From positions 1-64,000 of the forward strand of contig NZ_FYDJ01000004.1 of NCBI RefSeq assembly GCF_900187425.1: a DNA stretch of 64,000 bases. The letters are read 5' to 3'. A program made the translations under genes and the position numbers. Origin of the DNA: Pseudomonas sp. Irchel s3h14. GTDB lineage: Bacteria > Pseudomonadota > Gammaproteobacteria > Pseudomonadales > Pseudomonadaceae. The notes under the pieces are model-generated. The model did no database searches and was not told where the DNA came from. It saw only the letters and a program-made list of their open reading frames with translations. This document shows, piece after piece, positions 53,967 through 63,221 of the stretch (positions within the stretch are counted from its first letter, which is position 1; every line of letters starts with the position of its first letter).

Positions 53967-55487
53967 ATGATCTATGCACAACCCGGCACACCTGGCGCCG
54001 TCGTTACGTTTAAACCGCGCTACGGCAATTTCATCGGCGGCGAGTTCGTCGCTCCGGTCAATGGTGAGTACTTCACCAACTCTTCGCCTGTCACCGGTGA
54101 AGTGATCGCCGAATTCCCCCGCTCCAGCGCCGCCGACATCGAAAAAGCCCTCGACGCCGCGCATGCCGCCGCCGATGCCTGGGGCAAGACCTCAGCGCAG
54201 GACCGCTCCCTGGTGCTGCTGAAAATCGCTGACCGCATCGAACAGAATCTGGAAATCCTCGCCGTCACCGAAACCTGGGACAACGGCAAAGCCGTGCGCG
54301 AAACCCTGAACGCCGACGTGCCGCTGGCCGCCGACCATTTCCGTTACTTCGCCGGTTGCATCCGCGCTCAAGAGGGCGGTGCCGCCGAGATCAACGAGCT
54401 GACCACGGCCTATCACTTCCACGAGCCATTGGGCGTGGTCGGACAGATCATTCCGTGGAATTTCCCGCTGCTGATGGCCGCCTGGAAACTCGCCCCGGCC
54501 CTGGCCGCCGGTAACTGCGTGGTACTCAAACCTGCCGAGCAGACGCCGCTGTCGATCATGGTCTTCGCTGAGTTGATCGCCGACTTGCTGCCACCCGGCG
54601 TGCTGAACATCGTTCAGGGTTTCGGTCGCGAAGCGGGTGAGGCGTTGGCCACCAGCAAGCGCATCGCCAAGATCGCCTTCACCGGTTCCACCCCGATTGG
54701 CGCGCACATCATGAAATGCGCGGCCGAGAACATCATTCCGAGCACTGTCGAACTGGGCGGCAAGTCGCCGAACATTTTCTTCGAAGACATCATGCAAGCC
54801 GAGCCACAGTTCATCGAGAAAGCCGCCGAAGGTCTGGTGCTGGCGTTCTTCAACCAGGGCGAAGTCTGCACCTGTCCATCGCGAGCGCTGGTGCAGGAGT
54901 CGATCTACGACGACTTCATGAAAGTGGTGATGAAGAAGATCGTCAAGATCAAGCGCGGCAACCCGCTGGACACCGAAACCATGGTCGGCGCCCAGGCGTC
55001 CGAGCAGCAATACGACAAGATTCTCTCGTACCTGAAAATCGCTCAGGAGGAGGGCGCCGAGCTGCTCACCGGCGGCGCGGCCGAGCGTCTTGAGGGCGAC
55101 TTGTCGACGGGTTATTACATCCAGCCGACCCTGCTCAAGGGCCACAACAAAATGCGCGTGTTCCAGGAAGAAATCTTCGGCCCGGTGGTGGGTATCACCA
55201 CCTTCAAGGACGAAGCCGAAGCCCTGGCGATTGCCAACGACAGCGAGTTCGGTCTCGGCGCCGGTCTGTGGACCCGCGACATCAACCGCGCCTACCGCAT
55301 GGGCCGTGCGATCAAGGCCGGGCGTGTCTGGACCAACTGCTACCACCTGTACCCGGCCCACGCCGCGTTCGGTGGCTACAAGAAGTCCGGCGTCGGTCGT
55401 GAAAACCACAAGATGATGCTCGACCACTATCAGCAGACCAAAAACCTGCTGGTGAGCTACGACATCAATCCGATGGGGTTCTTCTGA
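53967..55487 (+). CDS. exaC: NAD-dependent aldehyde dehydrogenase (ExaC/PedI type)
   Basis: 506 residues. [34 protein letters not shown], catalytic Glu in [10 protein letters not shown] and catalytic Cys in [11 protein letters not shown]. Oxidises acetaldehyde and other aldehydes made by the quinoprotein dehydrogenase. ATG at 53967 has GAGG six bases upstream. A weak copy of the regulatory motif (TACCAAATAACGA) lies at 53852, about 100 bases upstream. Confidence 0.93.
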   Translation: MIYAQPGTPGAVVTFKPRYGNFIGGEFVAPVNGEYFTNSSPVTGEVIAEFPRSSAADIEKALDAAHAAADAWGKTSAQDRSLVLLKIADRIEQNLEILAVTETWDNGKAVRETLNADVPLAADHFRYFAGCIRAQEGGAAEINELTTAYHFHEPLGVVGQIIPWNFPLLMAAWKLAPALAAGNCVVLKPAEQTPLSIMVFAELIADLLPPGVLNIVQGFGREAGEALATSKRIAKIAFTGSTPIGAHIMKCAAENIIPSTVELGGKSPNIFFEDIMQAEPQFIEKAAEGLVLAFFNQGEVCTCPSRALVQESIYDDFMKVVMKKIVKIKRGNPLDTETMVGAQASEQQYDKILSYLKIAQEEGAELLTGGAAERLEGDLSTGYYIQPTLLKGHNKMRVFQEEIFGPVVGITTFKDEAEALAIANDSEFGLGAGLWTRDINRAYRMGRAIKAGRVWTNCYHLYPAHAAFGGYKKSGVGRENHKMMLDHYQQTKNLLVSYDINPMGFF

Positions 55488-55508
55488 TTCGACACACAAC
55501 CGTGTGAT

Positions 55509-55579
55509 GGCCATCGCGGGCAAGCCTTGCTCCTACAGGATCGCGCAATACCTGTAGGAGCAAGGCTTGCCCGCGATTT
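55509..55579. repeat. REPIN, TGTAGGAGCAAGGC subtype
   Basis: GGCCATCGCGGGCAAGCCTT … facing AAGGCTTGCCCGCGATTTGG with a short spacer (GGATCGCGCAATACC). Between exaC and pqqA. Confidence 0.9.
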
Positions 55580-55714
55580 GGCCGTCTCTGACACCCCGCA
55601 ACACCCCCTACCAATGCACGCCGCCACCTCGTTCGAAAGTAGCATTCGGGTGCCCGGCGCCCCGTGCATTAATGGCTTTACCGGAATCGTCCGGCACAAG
55701 AAGAGGATTGACCC

Positions 55715-55786
55715 ATGTGGACTAAACCCGCGTTTACCGATCTGCGCATTGGCTTCGAAGTGACGATGTATTTCGCCAACCGCTGA
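55715..55786 (+). CDS. pqqA: PQQ precursor peptide PqqA
   Basis: 23-residue peptide [20 protein letters not shown] plus ANR. Contains the conserved Glu15 and Tyr19 (E-x3-Y) that are cross-linked by PqqE with PqqD to become the PQQ backbone. AAGAGGA lies upstream of the ATG. Practically identical to P. aeruginosa PqqA. Confidence 0.97.
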   Translation: MWTKPAFTDLRIGFEVTMYFANR

Positions 55787-55793
55787 TTGTTCA

Positions 55794-55819
55794 CCCGGCC
55801 AGCTGTTGCGTTGGCCGGG
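55794..55819 (+). terminator. Intercistronic hairpin between pqqA and pqqB
   Basis: CCCGGCCA (55794-55801) pairs with TGGCCGGG (55812-55819) around a ten-base loop, without a U-tract. Such hairpins after pqqA are known to stabilise the pqqA message and reduce read-through, so PqqA is made in excess. Confidence 0.75.
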
Positions 55820-55841
55820 CCTGCCTTCTGGAGCATTGCCC

Positions 55842-56756
55842 ATGCACATTCGCGTTCTCGGATCCGCCGCTGGCGGTGGTTTTCCGCAATGGAATTGCAA
55901 CTGCCGCCAGTGCGCCGCGATGCGCAATGGCAGCCTGCGGGCCCAACGGCGCACCCAGTCCTCGATTGCCCTGAGCGACAACGGTGTGGATTGGGTGCTG
56001 TGCAATGCTTCACCGGACATTCGCGCGCAACTCGAGAGTTTCGCGCCGCTGCAACCGGCGCGCCGGGTTCGTGACACGGCGATTGCCGGCGTCGTCCTGC
56101 TGGACAGCCAGATTGACCATTGCACCGGCCTGTTGAGTCTGCGCGAAGGCTGCCCGCATTCGGTCTGGTGCACCGAACGGGTCCATGAAGACCTGAGCAG
56201 CGGCTTCCCCTTGTTCACCATGCTCAAGCATTGGAACGGCGGGTTGCAGTGGCAACCGGTCGGGCTCGACCGCGAGCCGTTCAGCATCACCGCTTGCGCA
56301 CACCTGCGATTTCGCGCGATCCCCTTGGTCAGCAACGCACCGCCGTACTCGCCCAATCGCGGCAATCCGCAGCCGGGCGACACCATCGGCTTGTTTATCG
56401 AAGACCGACGCAGCGGTGCTTCGCTGTTCTATGCGCCGGGCCTGGGACAAGTCGACGACGAGGTGCTGAGCTGGATGCAACGCGCCGATTGCCTGTTGCT
56501 GGACGGCACCTTGTGGCGCGACGACGAGATGCGAATCTGCGAAGTCGGCCAGAACCTGGGCAGTGAAATGGGTCACCTGTCGCAAAGCGGCCCTGGCGGC
56601 ATGCTCGACATCCTTGAAGGCTTTACCCGCCAGCGCAAGGTGCTGATCCACATCAACAACACCAACCCGATCCTCGATGAAGACTCGGCCGAGCGGGCGC
56701 TGCTGGATCGGCGCGGGATCGAAGTGGCGTTTGACGGTATGAGTATTGAGCTGTAG
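55842..56756 (+). CDS. pqqB: PQQ biosynthesis protein PqqB
   Basis: 304 residues, MBL-fold iron protein with [23 protein letters not shown] at the N-terminus, [25 protein letters not shown] and [13 protein letters not shown]. Hydroxylates the cross-linked Glu-Tyr intermediate. ATG at 55842 gives the family start. Confidence 0.96.
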   Translation: MHIRVLGSAAGGGFPQWNCNCRQCAAMRNGSLRAQRRTQSSIALSDNGVDWVLCNASPDIRAQLESFAPLQPARRVRDTAIAGVVLLDSQIDHCTGLLSLREGCPHSVWCTERVHEDLSSGFPLFTMLKHWNGGLQWQPVGLDREPFSITACAHLRFRAIPLVSNAPPYSPNRGNPQPGDTIGLFIEDRRSGASLFYAPGLGQVDDEVLSWMQRADCLLLDGTLWRDDEMRICEVGQNLGSEMGHLSQSGPGGMLDILEGFTRQRKVLIHINNTNPILDEDSAERALLDRRGIEVAFDGMSIEL

Positions 56757-56763
56757 CGGATGG

Positions 56764-56845
56764 CCCCTTCGCGAGCAAGCCCGCTCCCACAGGGTTTTGT
56801 GTACACCGAAGATCCCTTGTAGGAGCCGAGCTTGCTCGCGATGGG
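56764..56845. repeat. REP pair inside the pqq operon (pqqB-pqqC)
   Basis: CTTCGCGAGCAAGCCCGCTC at 56766 pairs with a diverged partner TGTAGGAGCCGAGCTTGCTC at 56819. The two arms belong to different subtypes (GTGGGAGC and TGTAGGAGC). Inserted in the 126-bp pqqB-pqqC gap. Confidence 0.85.
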
Positions 56846-56882
56846 GCCAGACCAGACACCGCAGATTCCCCGGAGAACCGCA

Positions 56883-57635
56883 ATGACTGACACCCCAATG
56901 TCCCCCGCCGAATTCGAAGCGGCCCTGCGCGCCAAAGGCGCCTATTACCACATCCATCATCCGTTCCACCAAGCCATGTACGCCGGGCGCTCCAGTCGCG
57001 AGCAGATTCAAGGTTGGGTCGCCAACCGCTTCTATTACCAGGTGAACATCCCCCTGAAGGACGCGGCGATTCTCGCCAACTGCCCGGACCGCGACGTACG
57101 CCGGGAATGGCTGCAACGAATTCTCGACCACGACGGTGCACCCGGCAGCGAAGGCGGCATCGAAGCCTGGCTGCGGCTGGGGGAAGCGGTTGGACTGGAT
57201 CGCGAGCAAATCCTTTCACAGGAATTGGTGCTGCCCGGTGTCCGTTTCGCCGTGGATGCCTACGTCAATTTCGCCCGTCGCGCCTGTTGGCAGGAAGCCG
57301 CCAGCAGTTCGCTGACCGAGCTGTTTGCGCCACAGATCCACCAATCCCGGCTCGATGCCTGGCCGGCCCATTACCCGTGGATCGACGTCGGCGGTTACGA
57401 CTATTTCCGTAATCGCCTGAGTCAGGCGCGACGGGATGTCGAGCATGGTTTGCGCATCACCCTGGCGCACTACGTCACGGTCGAAGGCCAGCAACGCATG
57501 CTGGAAATCCTGCAATTCAAGCTCGACGTGCTGTGGAGCATGCTCGACGCCATGAGCATGGCCTACGAACTGGAGCGTCCGCCGTATCACACCGTCACCA
57601 CGGAGAAGGTCTGGCATCGGGGGATTGCCCTGTGA
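56883..57635 (+). CDS. pqqC: Pyrroloquinoline-quinone synthase PqqC
   Basis: 250 residues, cofactor-free oxidase of haem-oxygenase fold that performs the final ring closure and eight-electron oxidation to [52 protein letters not shown] is the strongly conserved N-terminal half. ATG at 56883 chosen; stop overlaps the pqqD GTG. Confidence 0.97.
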   Translation: MTDTPMSPAEFEAALRAKGAYYHIHHPFHQAMYAGRSSREQIQGWVANRFYYQVNIPLKDAAILANCPDRDVRREWLQRILDHDGAPGSEGGIEAWLRLGEAVGLDREQILSQELVLPGVRFAVDAYVNFARRACWQEAASSSLTELFAPQIHQSRLDAWPAHYPWIDVGGYDYFRNRLSQARRDVEHGLRITLAHYVTVEGQQRMLEILQFKLDVLWSMLDAMSMAYELERPPYHTVTTEKVWHRGIAL

Positions 57636-57904
57636 GCCTGATCAACCGCGAGCAATCACCGTCGCTGCGCCAGGGTTTTCGCCTGCAATGGGAACCTCGT
57701 CAGGACTGTCACGTGCTGCTGTACCCCGAAGGCATGATCAAACTTAACGACAGTGCCGGGCAGATCCTCGATCTGGTGGACGGCCAGCGCAGCGTTGCGG
57801 CGATCATTGATCGACTGTCTGAGAGTTTCCCCGGCGTACCTGGGATCGACGAAGACGTGCTGGCGTTTTTGGAGGTGGCCCATGCTCAGTTCTGGATCGA
57901 GTGA
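57632..57904 (+). CDS. pqqD: PqqA-binding chaperone PqqD
   Basis: 90 residues, GTG start overlapping the pqqC stop by four bases. RiPP recognition element fold ([47 protein letters not shown]) that presents PqqA to PqqE. Its end overlaps pqqE by 23 bases. Confidence 0.95.
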   Translation: MSLINREQSPSLRQGFRLQWEPRQDCHVLLYPEGMIKLNDSAGQILDLVDGQRSVAAIIDRLSESFPGVPGIDEDVLAFLEVAHAQFWIE

Positions 57905-59024
57905 CTCGCGTCCGGGTCCGCCGCTGTGGCTGTTGGCGGAGCTGACCTATCGTTGCCCGCTGCAATGCCCGTATTGCTCCAACCCGCTGGACTTTGCCCA
58001 ATCAGGTGAAGAGTTGAGCACCGAGGAATGGATCCGGGTGTTCCGCGAGGCCCGGGAGATGGGTGCCGCGCAACTGGGTTTTTCCGGCGGCGAACCGTTG
58101 GTGCGTCAGGATCTGGTCGAACTGATCAAGGCCGCCCGGGACATGGGTTACTACACCAACCTGATCACCTCGGGCATCGGCCTGACCGAGCAAAAAGTGC
58201 GCGATTTCAAGGTCGCGGGGCTGGACCATATCCAGATCAGCTTCCAGGCCGCCGACGAAGCGGTGAACAACATGCTCGCCGGCTCGCGCAAAGCCTTCGC
58301 GCAGAAACTGGCGATGGCCCGGGCGGTGAAAGCCCAGGGCTACCCGATGGTGCTGAACTTCGTCACCCATCGGCACAACATCGACCAGATCGCGCAGATC
58401 ATCGACTTGTGCCTGGAGCTGGAAGCGGATTTCGTCGAATTGGCGACGTGTCAGTTCTACGGCTGGGCCGAGCTCAACCGCGTTGGCCTGTTACCCACGC
58501 GCGAACAATTGCAGCGCGCAGAGCGCATCACTAACGAATATCGCGAGCGTCTTGAAGCGCAGGGCCACCCGTGCAAGCTGATCTTCGTCACCCCGGATTA
58601 CTACGAAGAACGCCCCAAGACCTGCATGAACGGCTGGGCCAATCTGTTTCTCGACATCACCCCCGACGGCACGGCGCTGCCTTGCCATAGCGCCCGACAG
58701 TTGCCGGTGCAATTTCCCAATGTGCGCGAGCACAGCATCGAGCACATCTGGACTGATTCTTTCGGTTTCAATCGCTTTCGTGGCGATGACTGGATGAAGG
58801 AACCGTGCCGCTCCTGCGATGAAAAGCACAAGGATCTGGGTGGTTGCCGCTGCCAGGCATTCATGCTGACCGGCGACGCCGCCAATGCGGACCCGGTGTG
58901 CAGCAAGTCACCGCATCACGGTGTGATTCTCAAGGCCCGCGAGGAAGCCGACGCACCGGGGTTGGGCATGGAACACCTGACGTTGCGTAACGAGAAGGCT
59001 TCGCGACTGATCTATCGCGGATGA
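57882..59024 (+). CDS. pqqE: PqqA peptide cyclase PqqE (radical SAM)
   Basis: 380 residues. Radical SAM cluster in [11 protein letters not shown] (CxxxCxxC), SGGEP for SAM binding, and a SPASM region with the C-terminal cysteines ([20 protein letters not shown] … [10 protein letters not shown]). Links Glu and Tyr of PqqA. GGAGG lies six bases before ATG 57882, inside pqqD. Confidence 0.97.
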   Translation: MLSSGSSDSRPGPPLWLLAELTYRCPLQCPYCSNPLDFAQSGEELSTEEWIRVFREAREMGAAQLGFSGGEPLVRQDLVELIKAARDMGYYTNLITSGIGLTEQKVRDFKVAGLDHIQISFQAADEAVNNMLAGSRKAFAQKLAMARAVKAQGYPMVLNFVTHRHNIDQIAQIIDLCLELEADFVELATCQFYGWAELNRVGLLPTREQLQRAERITNEYRERLEAQGHPCKLIFVTPDYYEERPKTCMNGWANLFLDITPDGTALPCHSARQLPVQFPNVREHSIEHIWTDSFGFNRFRGDDWMKEPCRSCDEKHKDLGGCRCQAFMLTGDAANADPVCSKSPHHGVILKAREEADAPGLGMEHLTLRNEKASRLIYRG

Positions 59025-59048
59025 ATCCAGATGTTGCGTCCAACGCGA

Positions 59049-59163
59049 ACCCCTGTGGGAGCGGCGGTGCGACGATTCGACTTGCTCGCGAAAGCGGTGG
59101 GACAGTCGACATCAATGTTGAATGTAATGCCGCCTTCGCGAGCAAGCCCGCTCCCACAGGGGG
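59049..59163. repeat. REPIN, first arm of the inserted subtype
   Basis: Left element 59055-59092 is GTGGGAGCGG-CGGTGCGACGATTCGA-CTTGCTCGCGAA; right element ends AGCCCGCTCCCACAGGGGG. The spacer shares ATGTTGAATGTAATGCCGCC with the REPIN at 3314. In the 258-bp pqqE-ercA gap. Confidence 0.9.
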
Positions 59164-59282
59164 TTCTCCAGTGAATTCAGAGTCTGAGTACACCAGCCTG
59201 CTACCCATAGGTCTGATTGCATTCACAGCCGGATGCTTTAGTGTGGACATTACCTTCCAAAACAATAAAAACAGGCTTTCCA

Positions 59283-60446
59283 ATGAGCCAGAGTCTTAGT
59301 CAGCTGCGTAAATTCGTTTCGCCTGAAATCATCTTTGGTGCCGGCTGCCGGCACAACGTCGGCAATTGCGCCAAAACCTTTGGTGCCCGCAAGGTGCTGC
59401 TGGTCAGCGATCCCGGTGTGATTGCCGCCGGTTGGGTTGCCGATGTCGAGGCCAGCCTGCAAGCCCAGGGCATCGAGTACGTCCTGTACAGCGCGGTCTC
59501 GCCCAACCCTCGGGTTGAGGAAGTGATGCTCGGCGCCGACCTGTACCGGGAAAACCATTGCGATGTGATCGTGGCCGTCGGTGGCGGCAGCCCGATGGAT
59601 TGCGGCAAAGGCATCGGCATTGTCGTCGCCCATGGGCGCAGCATCCTCGAATTCGAAGGCGTGGACACCATCCGTGTCCCCAGTCCGCCGCTGATCCTGA
59701 TTCCGACCACCGCCGGGACCTCGGCCGATGTCTCGCAGTTCGTGATCATCTCCAACCAGCAAGAACGCATGAAGTTCTCCATCGTCAGTAAGGCGGTGGT
59801 CCCGGACGTGTCGTTGATCGACCCGGAAACCACCCTGAGCATGGACCCGTTCCTGTCGGCCTGTACCGGCATCGATGCGTTGGTGCATGCCATCGAAGCG
59901 TTTGTTTCCACCGGTCACGGGCCATTGACCGACCCCCATGCGCTGGAGGCGATGCGCCTGATCAACGGCAACCTGGTGCAGATGATCGCCAATCCGAACG
60001 ACATTGCCCTGCGCGAGAAAATCATGCTCGGCAGCATGCAGGCCGGGCTGGCGTTCTCCAACGCGATCCTCGGCGCTGTGCACGCCATGTCCCACAGCCT
60101 CGGTGGCTTTCTCGACTTGCCTCATGGGCTGTGCAACGCGGTGCTGGTGGAACACGTGGTGGCGTTCAACTACAGCTCCGCACCGGAGCGCTTCAAGGTG
60201 ATAGCCGAGACCTTTGGCATCGATTGCCGTGGCCTCAATCACCGGCAGATTTGCGGGCGTTTGGTCGAACATCTGATCGCTCTGAAACATGCGATCGGCT
60301 TCCACGAAACCCTCGGACTGCACGGGGTCAGCACTGCGGACATTCCGTTCCTGTCGCAACACGCCATGCACGATCCGTGCATCCTGACCAACCCGCGCGA
60401 GTCCAGTCAGCGTGATGTCGAGGTCGTCTATGGCGAAGCCCTCTGA
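59283..60446 (+). CDS. ercA: Iron-containing alcohol dehydrogenase ErcA
   Basis: 387 residues, group III metal-dependent alcohol dehydrogenase. GGGSPMDCGKGIG binds NAD; TTAGTSADVSQF; metal ligands in CTGIDALVHAIEAFVS and GAVHAMSHSLGGFLDLPHGLCNAV. In P. aeruginosa, ErcA takes part in control of ethanol oxidation. Overlaps the ErcS kinase gene by 17 bases. Confidence 0.9.
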   Translation: MSQSLSQLRKFVSPEIIFGAGCRHNVGNCAKTFGARKVLLVSDPGVIAAGWVADVEASLQAQGIEYVLYSAVSPNPRVEEVMLGADLYRENHCDVIVAVGGGSPMDCGKGIGIVVAHGRSILEFEGVDTIRVPSPPLILIPTTAGTSADVSQFVIISNQQERMKFSIVSKAVVPDVSLIDPETTLSMDPFLSACTGIDALVHAIEAFVSTGHGPLTDPHALEAMRLINGNLVQMIANPNDIALREKIMLGSMQAGLAFSNAILGAVHAMSHSLGGFLDLPHGLCNAVLVEHVVAFNYSSAPERFKVIAETFGIDCRGLNHRQICGRLVEHLIALKHAIGFHETLGLHGVSTADIPFLSQHAMHDPCILTNPRESSQRDVEVVYGEAL

Positions 60447-62157
60447 CGAACAACAACGGGCGCTGGCGGGGTTACTGGGATTAGGCAGCCACTCGGCGCG
60501 CAAGAGTCATTACCCGGAACTGGCTGCGCGCCTTGACGAGCTGGAAACCGAGCGCAATCGCTATAAATGGCTGTTCGAGAACGCGGTCCACGGGATCTTT
60601 CAGGCCAGCCTCCTGGAAGGCATGCGCGCCGCCAATCCGGGACTGGCGCGGATGCTCGGCTACGACAATCCCCAGGAAGTGCTGTTTTCCCTGGCGGATC
60701 TGGCGAGCAACCTGTTTGTCGGTGGTGCACAGGAACTGGAAAATATCGGCGAAATCCTCAGGCACCAGGGCAGCCTGCATGGCTACGAAACCCAATTGCG
60801 GCGCAAGGATGGCAGCAGCCTCGACGTGCTGATGAACTTGTTGCTCAAGCCCGATCAGGAAGGGCTGGTGGAAGGTTTTGTCGCCGACATCACCGAACGC
60901 AAACTCGCCCAGCAGCGCCTGCAGCAACTCAACGACGAACTGGAGCAGCGGGTCACCGCGCGTACTGACGAGTTGCTGGAAGCCAACCGCAACCTGCAAC
61001 AGCAGATCACCCAGCGTAAACAGATTGCCGAAGCCTTGCGCGATGCCCGGGACGCCGCCGAGGCCGCCAATCGCAGCAAGGACAAATACCTCGCCGCCGC
61101 CAGTCATGACCTGCTGCAACCGCTCAACGCCGCGCGTTTGCTGATCTCGACCCTGCGCGAACGCAAGCTGCCCGACGTCGAACAAGTGCTGGTGGAGCGT
61201 ACGCACCAGGCGCTGGAAGGGGCGGAGGATTTGCTCACCGATTTGCTGGATATTTCCCGGCTCGATCAGGCGGCGGTCAAACCGGACATTGCGCTGTACC
61301 GTCTCGATGAATTGCTCGCGCCGCTGGTGTCGGAGTTCCAGTCAGTGGCCCAGGCTGAAGGGTTGAACCTGCGGGTGCACATGGGCGATTACGCCATCAG
61401 CACTGACCTGCGCCTGATGACGCGGATCCTGCGCAACTTCCTCAGCAATGCCTGCCGCTACACCGACGAAGGCAGCATCCTGCTGGGTGCCAGACGCCGG
61501 GGTGAAATGCTGCGCCTGGAAGTCTGGGACACCGGACGCGGGATCGCTGCGGACCGACTGGATTCGATCTTCCTCGAGTTCAACCAACTGGACGTCGGCC
61601 GCGCCTCCGACCGTAAGGGTGTGGGCCTGGGGCTGGCCATCGTTGAACGCATCGCCAAGATCCTCGGCTATAAAGTCGGGGTTCATTCGTTGCCGGGGCG
61701 CGGTTCGATGTTCAGCATCGACGTGCCGATTTCCCATGAAATTCCGCTGCCGATCAGCCTGGCGGCACCACAACCCGGCACCGGCAATCCATTACCGGGC
61801 CGACGTTTGCTGGTGCTGGACAACGAAGTGAGCATCCTCGAAAGCATGAGCGCGCTGCTCGGGCAATGGGGCTGCGAAGTGGTGACGGCCACCGATGAAT
61901 TCTCTGCACTGGCCGCCTTGCAGGGGCGACCACCGGAACTGATTCTGGCGGATTACCACCTCGATCACGGGGTGGTGGGCTGTGATGTGGTCAGGCATTT
62001 GCGTGAGCATTACCACCAGGCGATTCCGGCGGTCATCATCACTGCCGACCGCACGGATCAGTGTCGGCGCTCATTGCAGCGACTCGACGCACCGCTGCTG
62101 AACAAACCGGTGAAACCCGGCAAGTTGCGCGCGGTGCTGAGTCAGTTGCTGGGGTAG
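60430..62157 (+). CDS. ercS: Hybrid sensor histidine kinase ErcS
   Basis: 575 residues, cytoplasmic. N-terminal PAS (about 50-165, starting RYKWLFENAVHGIFQASLLEGM and ending FVADITERK), coiled coil, HisKA with His226 in AAASHDLLQPLNAARLL, HATPase (DTGRGIA … GVGLGLAIVERIAK) and receiver with Asp508 in ILADYHL. ATG at 60430 has GAGG six bases upstream. The HisKA/receiver half is closely related to that of NahK at 40120, suggesting duplication. Part of the ethanol-oxidation regulatory cascade (Erc system). Confidence 0.9.
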   Translation: MAKPSDEQQRALAGLLGLGSHSARKSHYPELAARLDELETERNRYKWLFENAVHGIFQASLLEGMRAANPGLARMLGYDNPQEVLFSLADLASNLFVGGAQELENIGEILRHQGSLHGYETQLRRKDGSSLDVLMNLLLKPDQEGLVEGFVADITERKLAQQRLQQLNDELEQRVTARTDELLEANRNLQQQITQRKQIAEALRDARDAAEAANRSKDKYLAAASHDLLQPLNAARLLISTLRERKLPDVEQVLVERTHQALEGAEDLLTDLLDISRLDQAAVKPDIALYRLDELLAPLVSEFQSVAQAEGLNLRVHMGDYAISTDLRLMTRILRNFLSNACRYTDEGSILLGARRRGEMLRLEVWDTGRGIAADRLDSIFLEFNQLDVGRASDRKGVGLGLAIVERIAKILGYKVGVHSLPGRGSMFSIDVPISHEIPLPISLAAPQPGTGNPLPGRRLLVLDNEVSILESMSALLGQWGCEVVTATDEFSALAALQGRPPELILADYHLDHGVVGCDVVRHLREHYHQAIPAVIITADRTDQCRRSLQRLDAPLLNKPVKPGKLRAVLSQLLG

Positions 62158-63017
62158 CGATAGTGCAGGCTGAAACCGAGCTCGGCTGACTCGCCTTGCT
62201 CCAGCAATCGCAACCCCGGTCGACCGGGCAGGTGATGCGCGTTGACCGGGTGGCTCACCGGTTCGATACAGAAAAAATCCAGGCCCGCCGGGCAGTAGAG
62301 CAGGAAGTAATCGCTGCCGGTGGCCCGGCATTCCAGCTCATAGCCCAACGCGGGCTGGCGGATCAGGCATTGGCCGTCCCATTCGCAGAAGCCGTTGTCG
62401 ACCAATGTCTCGGGCAGCGCCTTGAGCGACTGGAAATCCCATTCGGCCGGCAACGCACTGAGGTGTGTCGGCAGCTTTGTTACGTCACACAACCAGACGT
62501 GCCGGGCTTGCGCCTGCAACTGGGTGCCCGTGGTACGCGGAAAGTAGGGATGCAAACCGAGCCCATGCCAGGCCGGGTTTTCGGCCAGATGGGTGACCTT
62601 AAGATCAATACTCAGCTTGCCATCGCTCAGATGGAATCGTTGCCGGGCGCGATAGGCGAAGGGCGTGGTGCTGTCGAGTTGCAGGACGATTTCATCGCGC
62701 GTCTGCGAAACCACCTGCCACGGCTGCTGCCAGGCGCTGCCGTGAATCGGCATGGGATCGGTGAGGCTGTTGGGTGTCAGGGCCAGCCAGCCCTCGGGGC
62801 ATTCAAAGCCGCCTTCGGAAATTCGGTTCGACCACGGCGCCAAGGGAAAGCAGCCGAGCTTGCCGGGCAGACCGGTGTTCAGCGCGTGAGCGTCACTGTG
62901 GCGCAACAGCGGCAGACCCGTGCCGCGCACGCTCCAGTTGACGATGCTGCCACCGAGTTGCGGGGCGAGGGTGAGATGGGTGAATTCGTCTTCGAGGTTA
63001 AGCAACGTTGGCGTCAT
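62142..63017 (-). CDS. Aldose 1-epimerase-like protein
   Basis: 291 residues, galactose-mutarotase fold: LAPQLGGSIVNWSVRGTGLPLLRHS, GCFPLAPWSNRISEGGF, HGSAWQQPWQVVS and GLGLHPYFPR, with SHPVNAHHLPG near the end. Interconverts sugar anomers, substrate unspecified (GalM or YihR-like). It overlaps the convergent ercS by 16 bases. Next to a gluconolactonase-like gene, so sugar or sugar-acid use is likely. Confidence 0.88.
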   Translation of the reverse strand: MTPTLLNLEDEFTHLTLAPQLGGSIVNWSVRGTGLPLLRHSDAHALNTGLPGKLGCFPLAPWSNRISEGGFECPEGWLALTPNSLTDPMPIHGSAWQQPWQVVSQTRDEIVLQLDSTTPFAYRARQRFHLSDGKLSIDLKVTHLAENPAWHGLGLHPYFPRTTGTQLQAQARHVWLCDVTKLPTHLSALPAEWDFQSLKALPETLVDNGFCEWDGQCLIRQPALGYELECRATGSDYFLLYCPAGLDFFCIEPVSHPVNAHHLPGRPGLRLLEQGESAELGFSLHYRYPSN

Positions 63018-63055
63018 TTCAATTGAGCTCTGATGTGAGAACACCGCTGAGCCTT

Positions 63056-63214
63056 GTAGCAGCTGGCGAAGCCTGCGTTCGGTTCGGGCCGCGTTCGGAC
63101 GAAGCAGTCGTAAAACCATACGACGCGGTGTATCAGGAAAATCGCATTCACCGGATTGACGACTGCTTCGTCCGAACGCGGCCCGAACCGAACGCAGCCT
63201 TCGGCAGCTGCTAC
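63056..63214. repeat. Long inverted repeat (GTAGCAGCTGGCGAAGCCTGCG family)
   Basis: Left arm 63056-63110 and right arm 63160-63214 pair over about 50 bp with few mismatches; CTGCGTTCGGTTCGGGCCGC and its complement are exact. Related to the repeat at 35506-35635 (shared GTAGCAGCTG ends and the GACTGCTTCGTCCGAA block). Confidence 0.9.
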
Positions 63215-63221
63215 ACGGGGT

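Noticed and set aside
54192..55523. Open frame of 443 codons on the minus strand
   Set aside because: Antisense of exaC.
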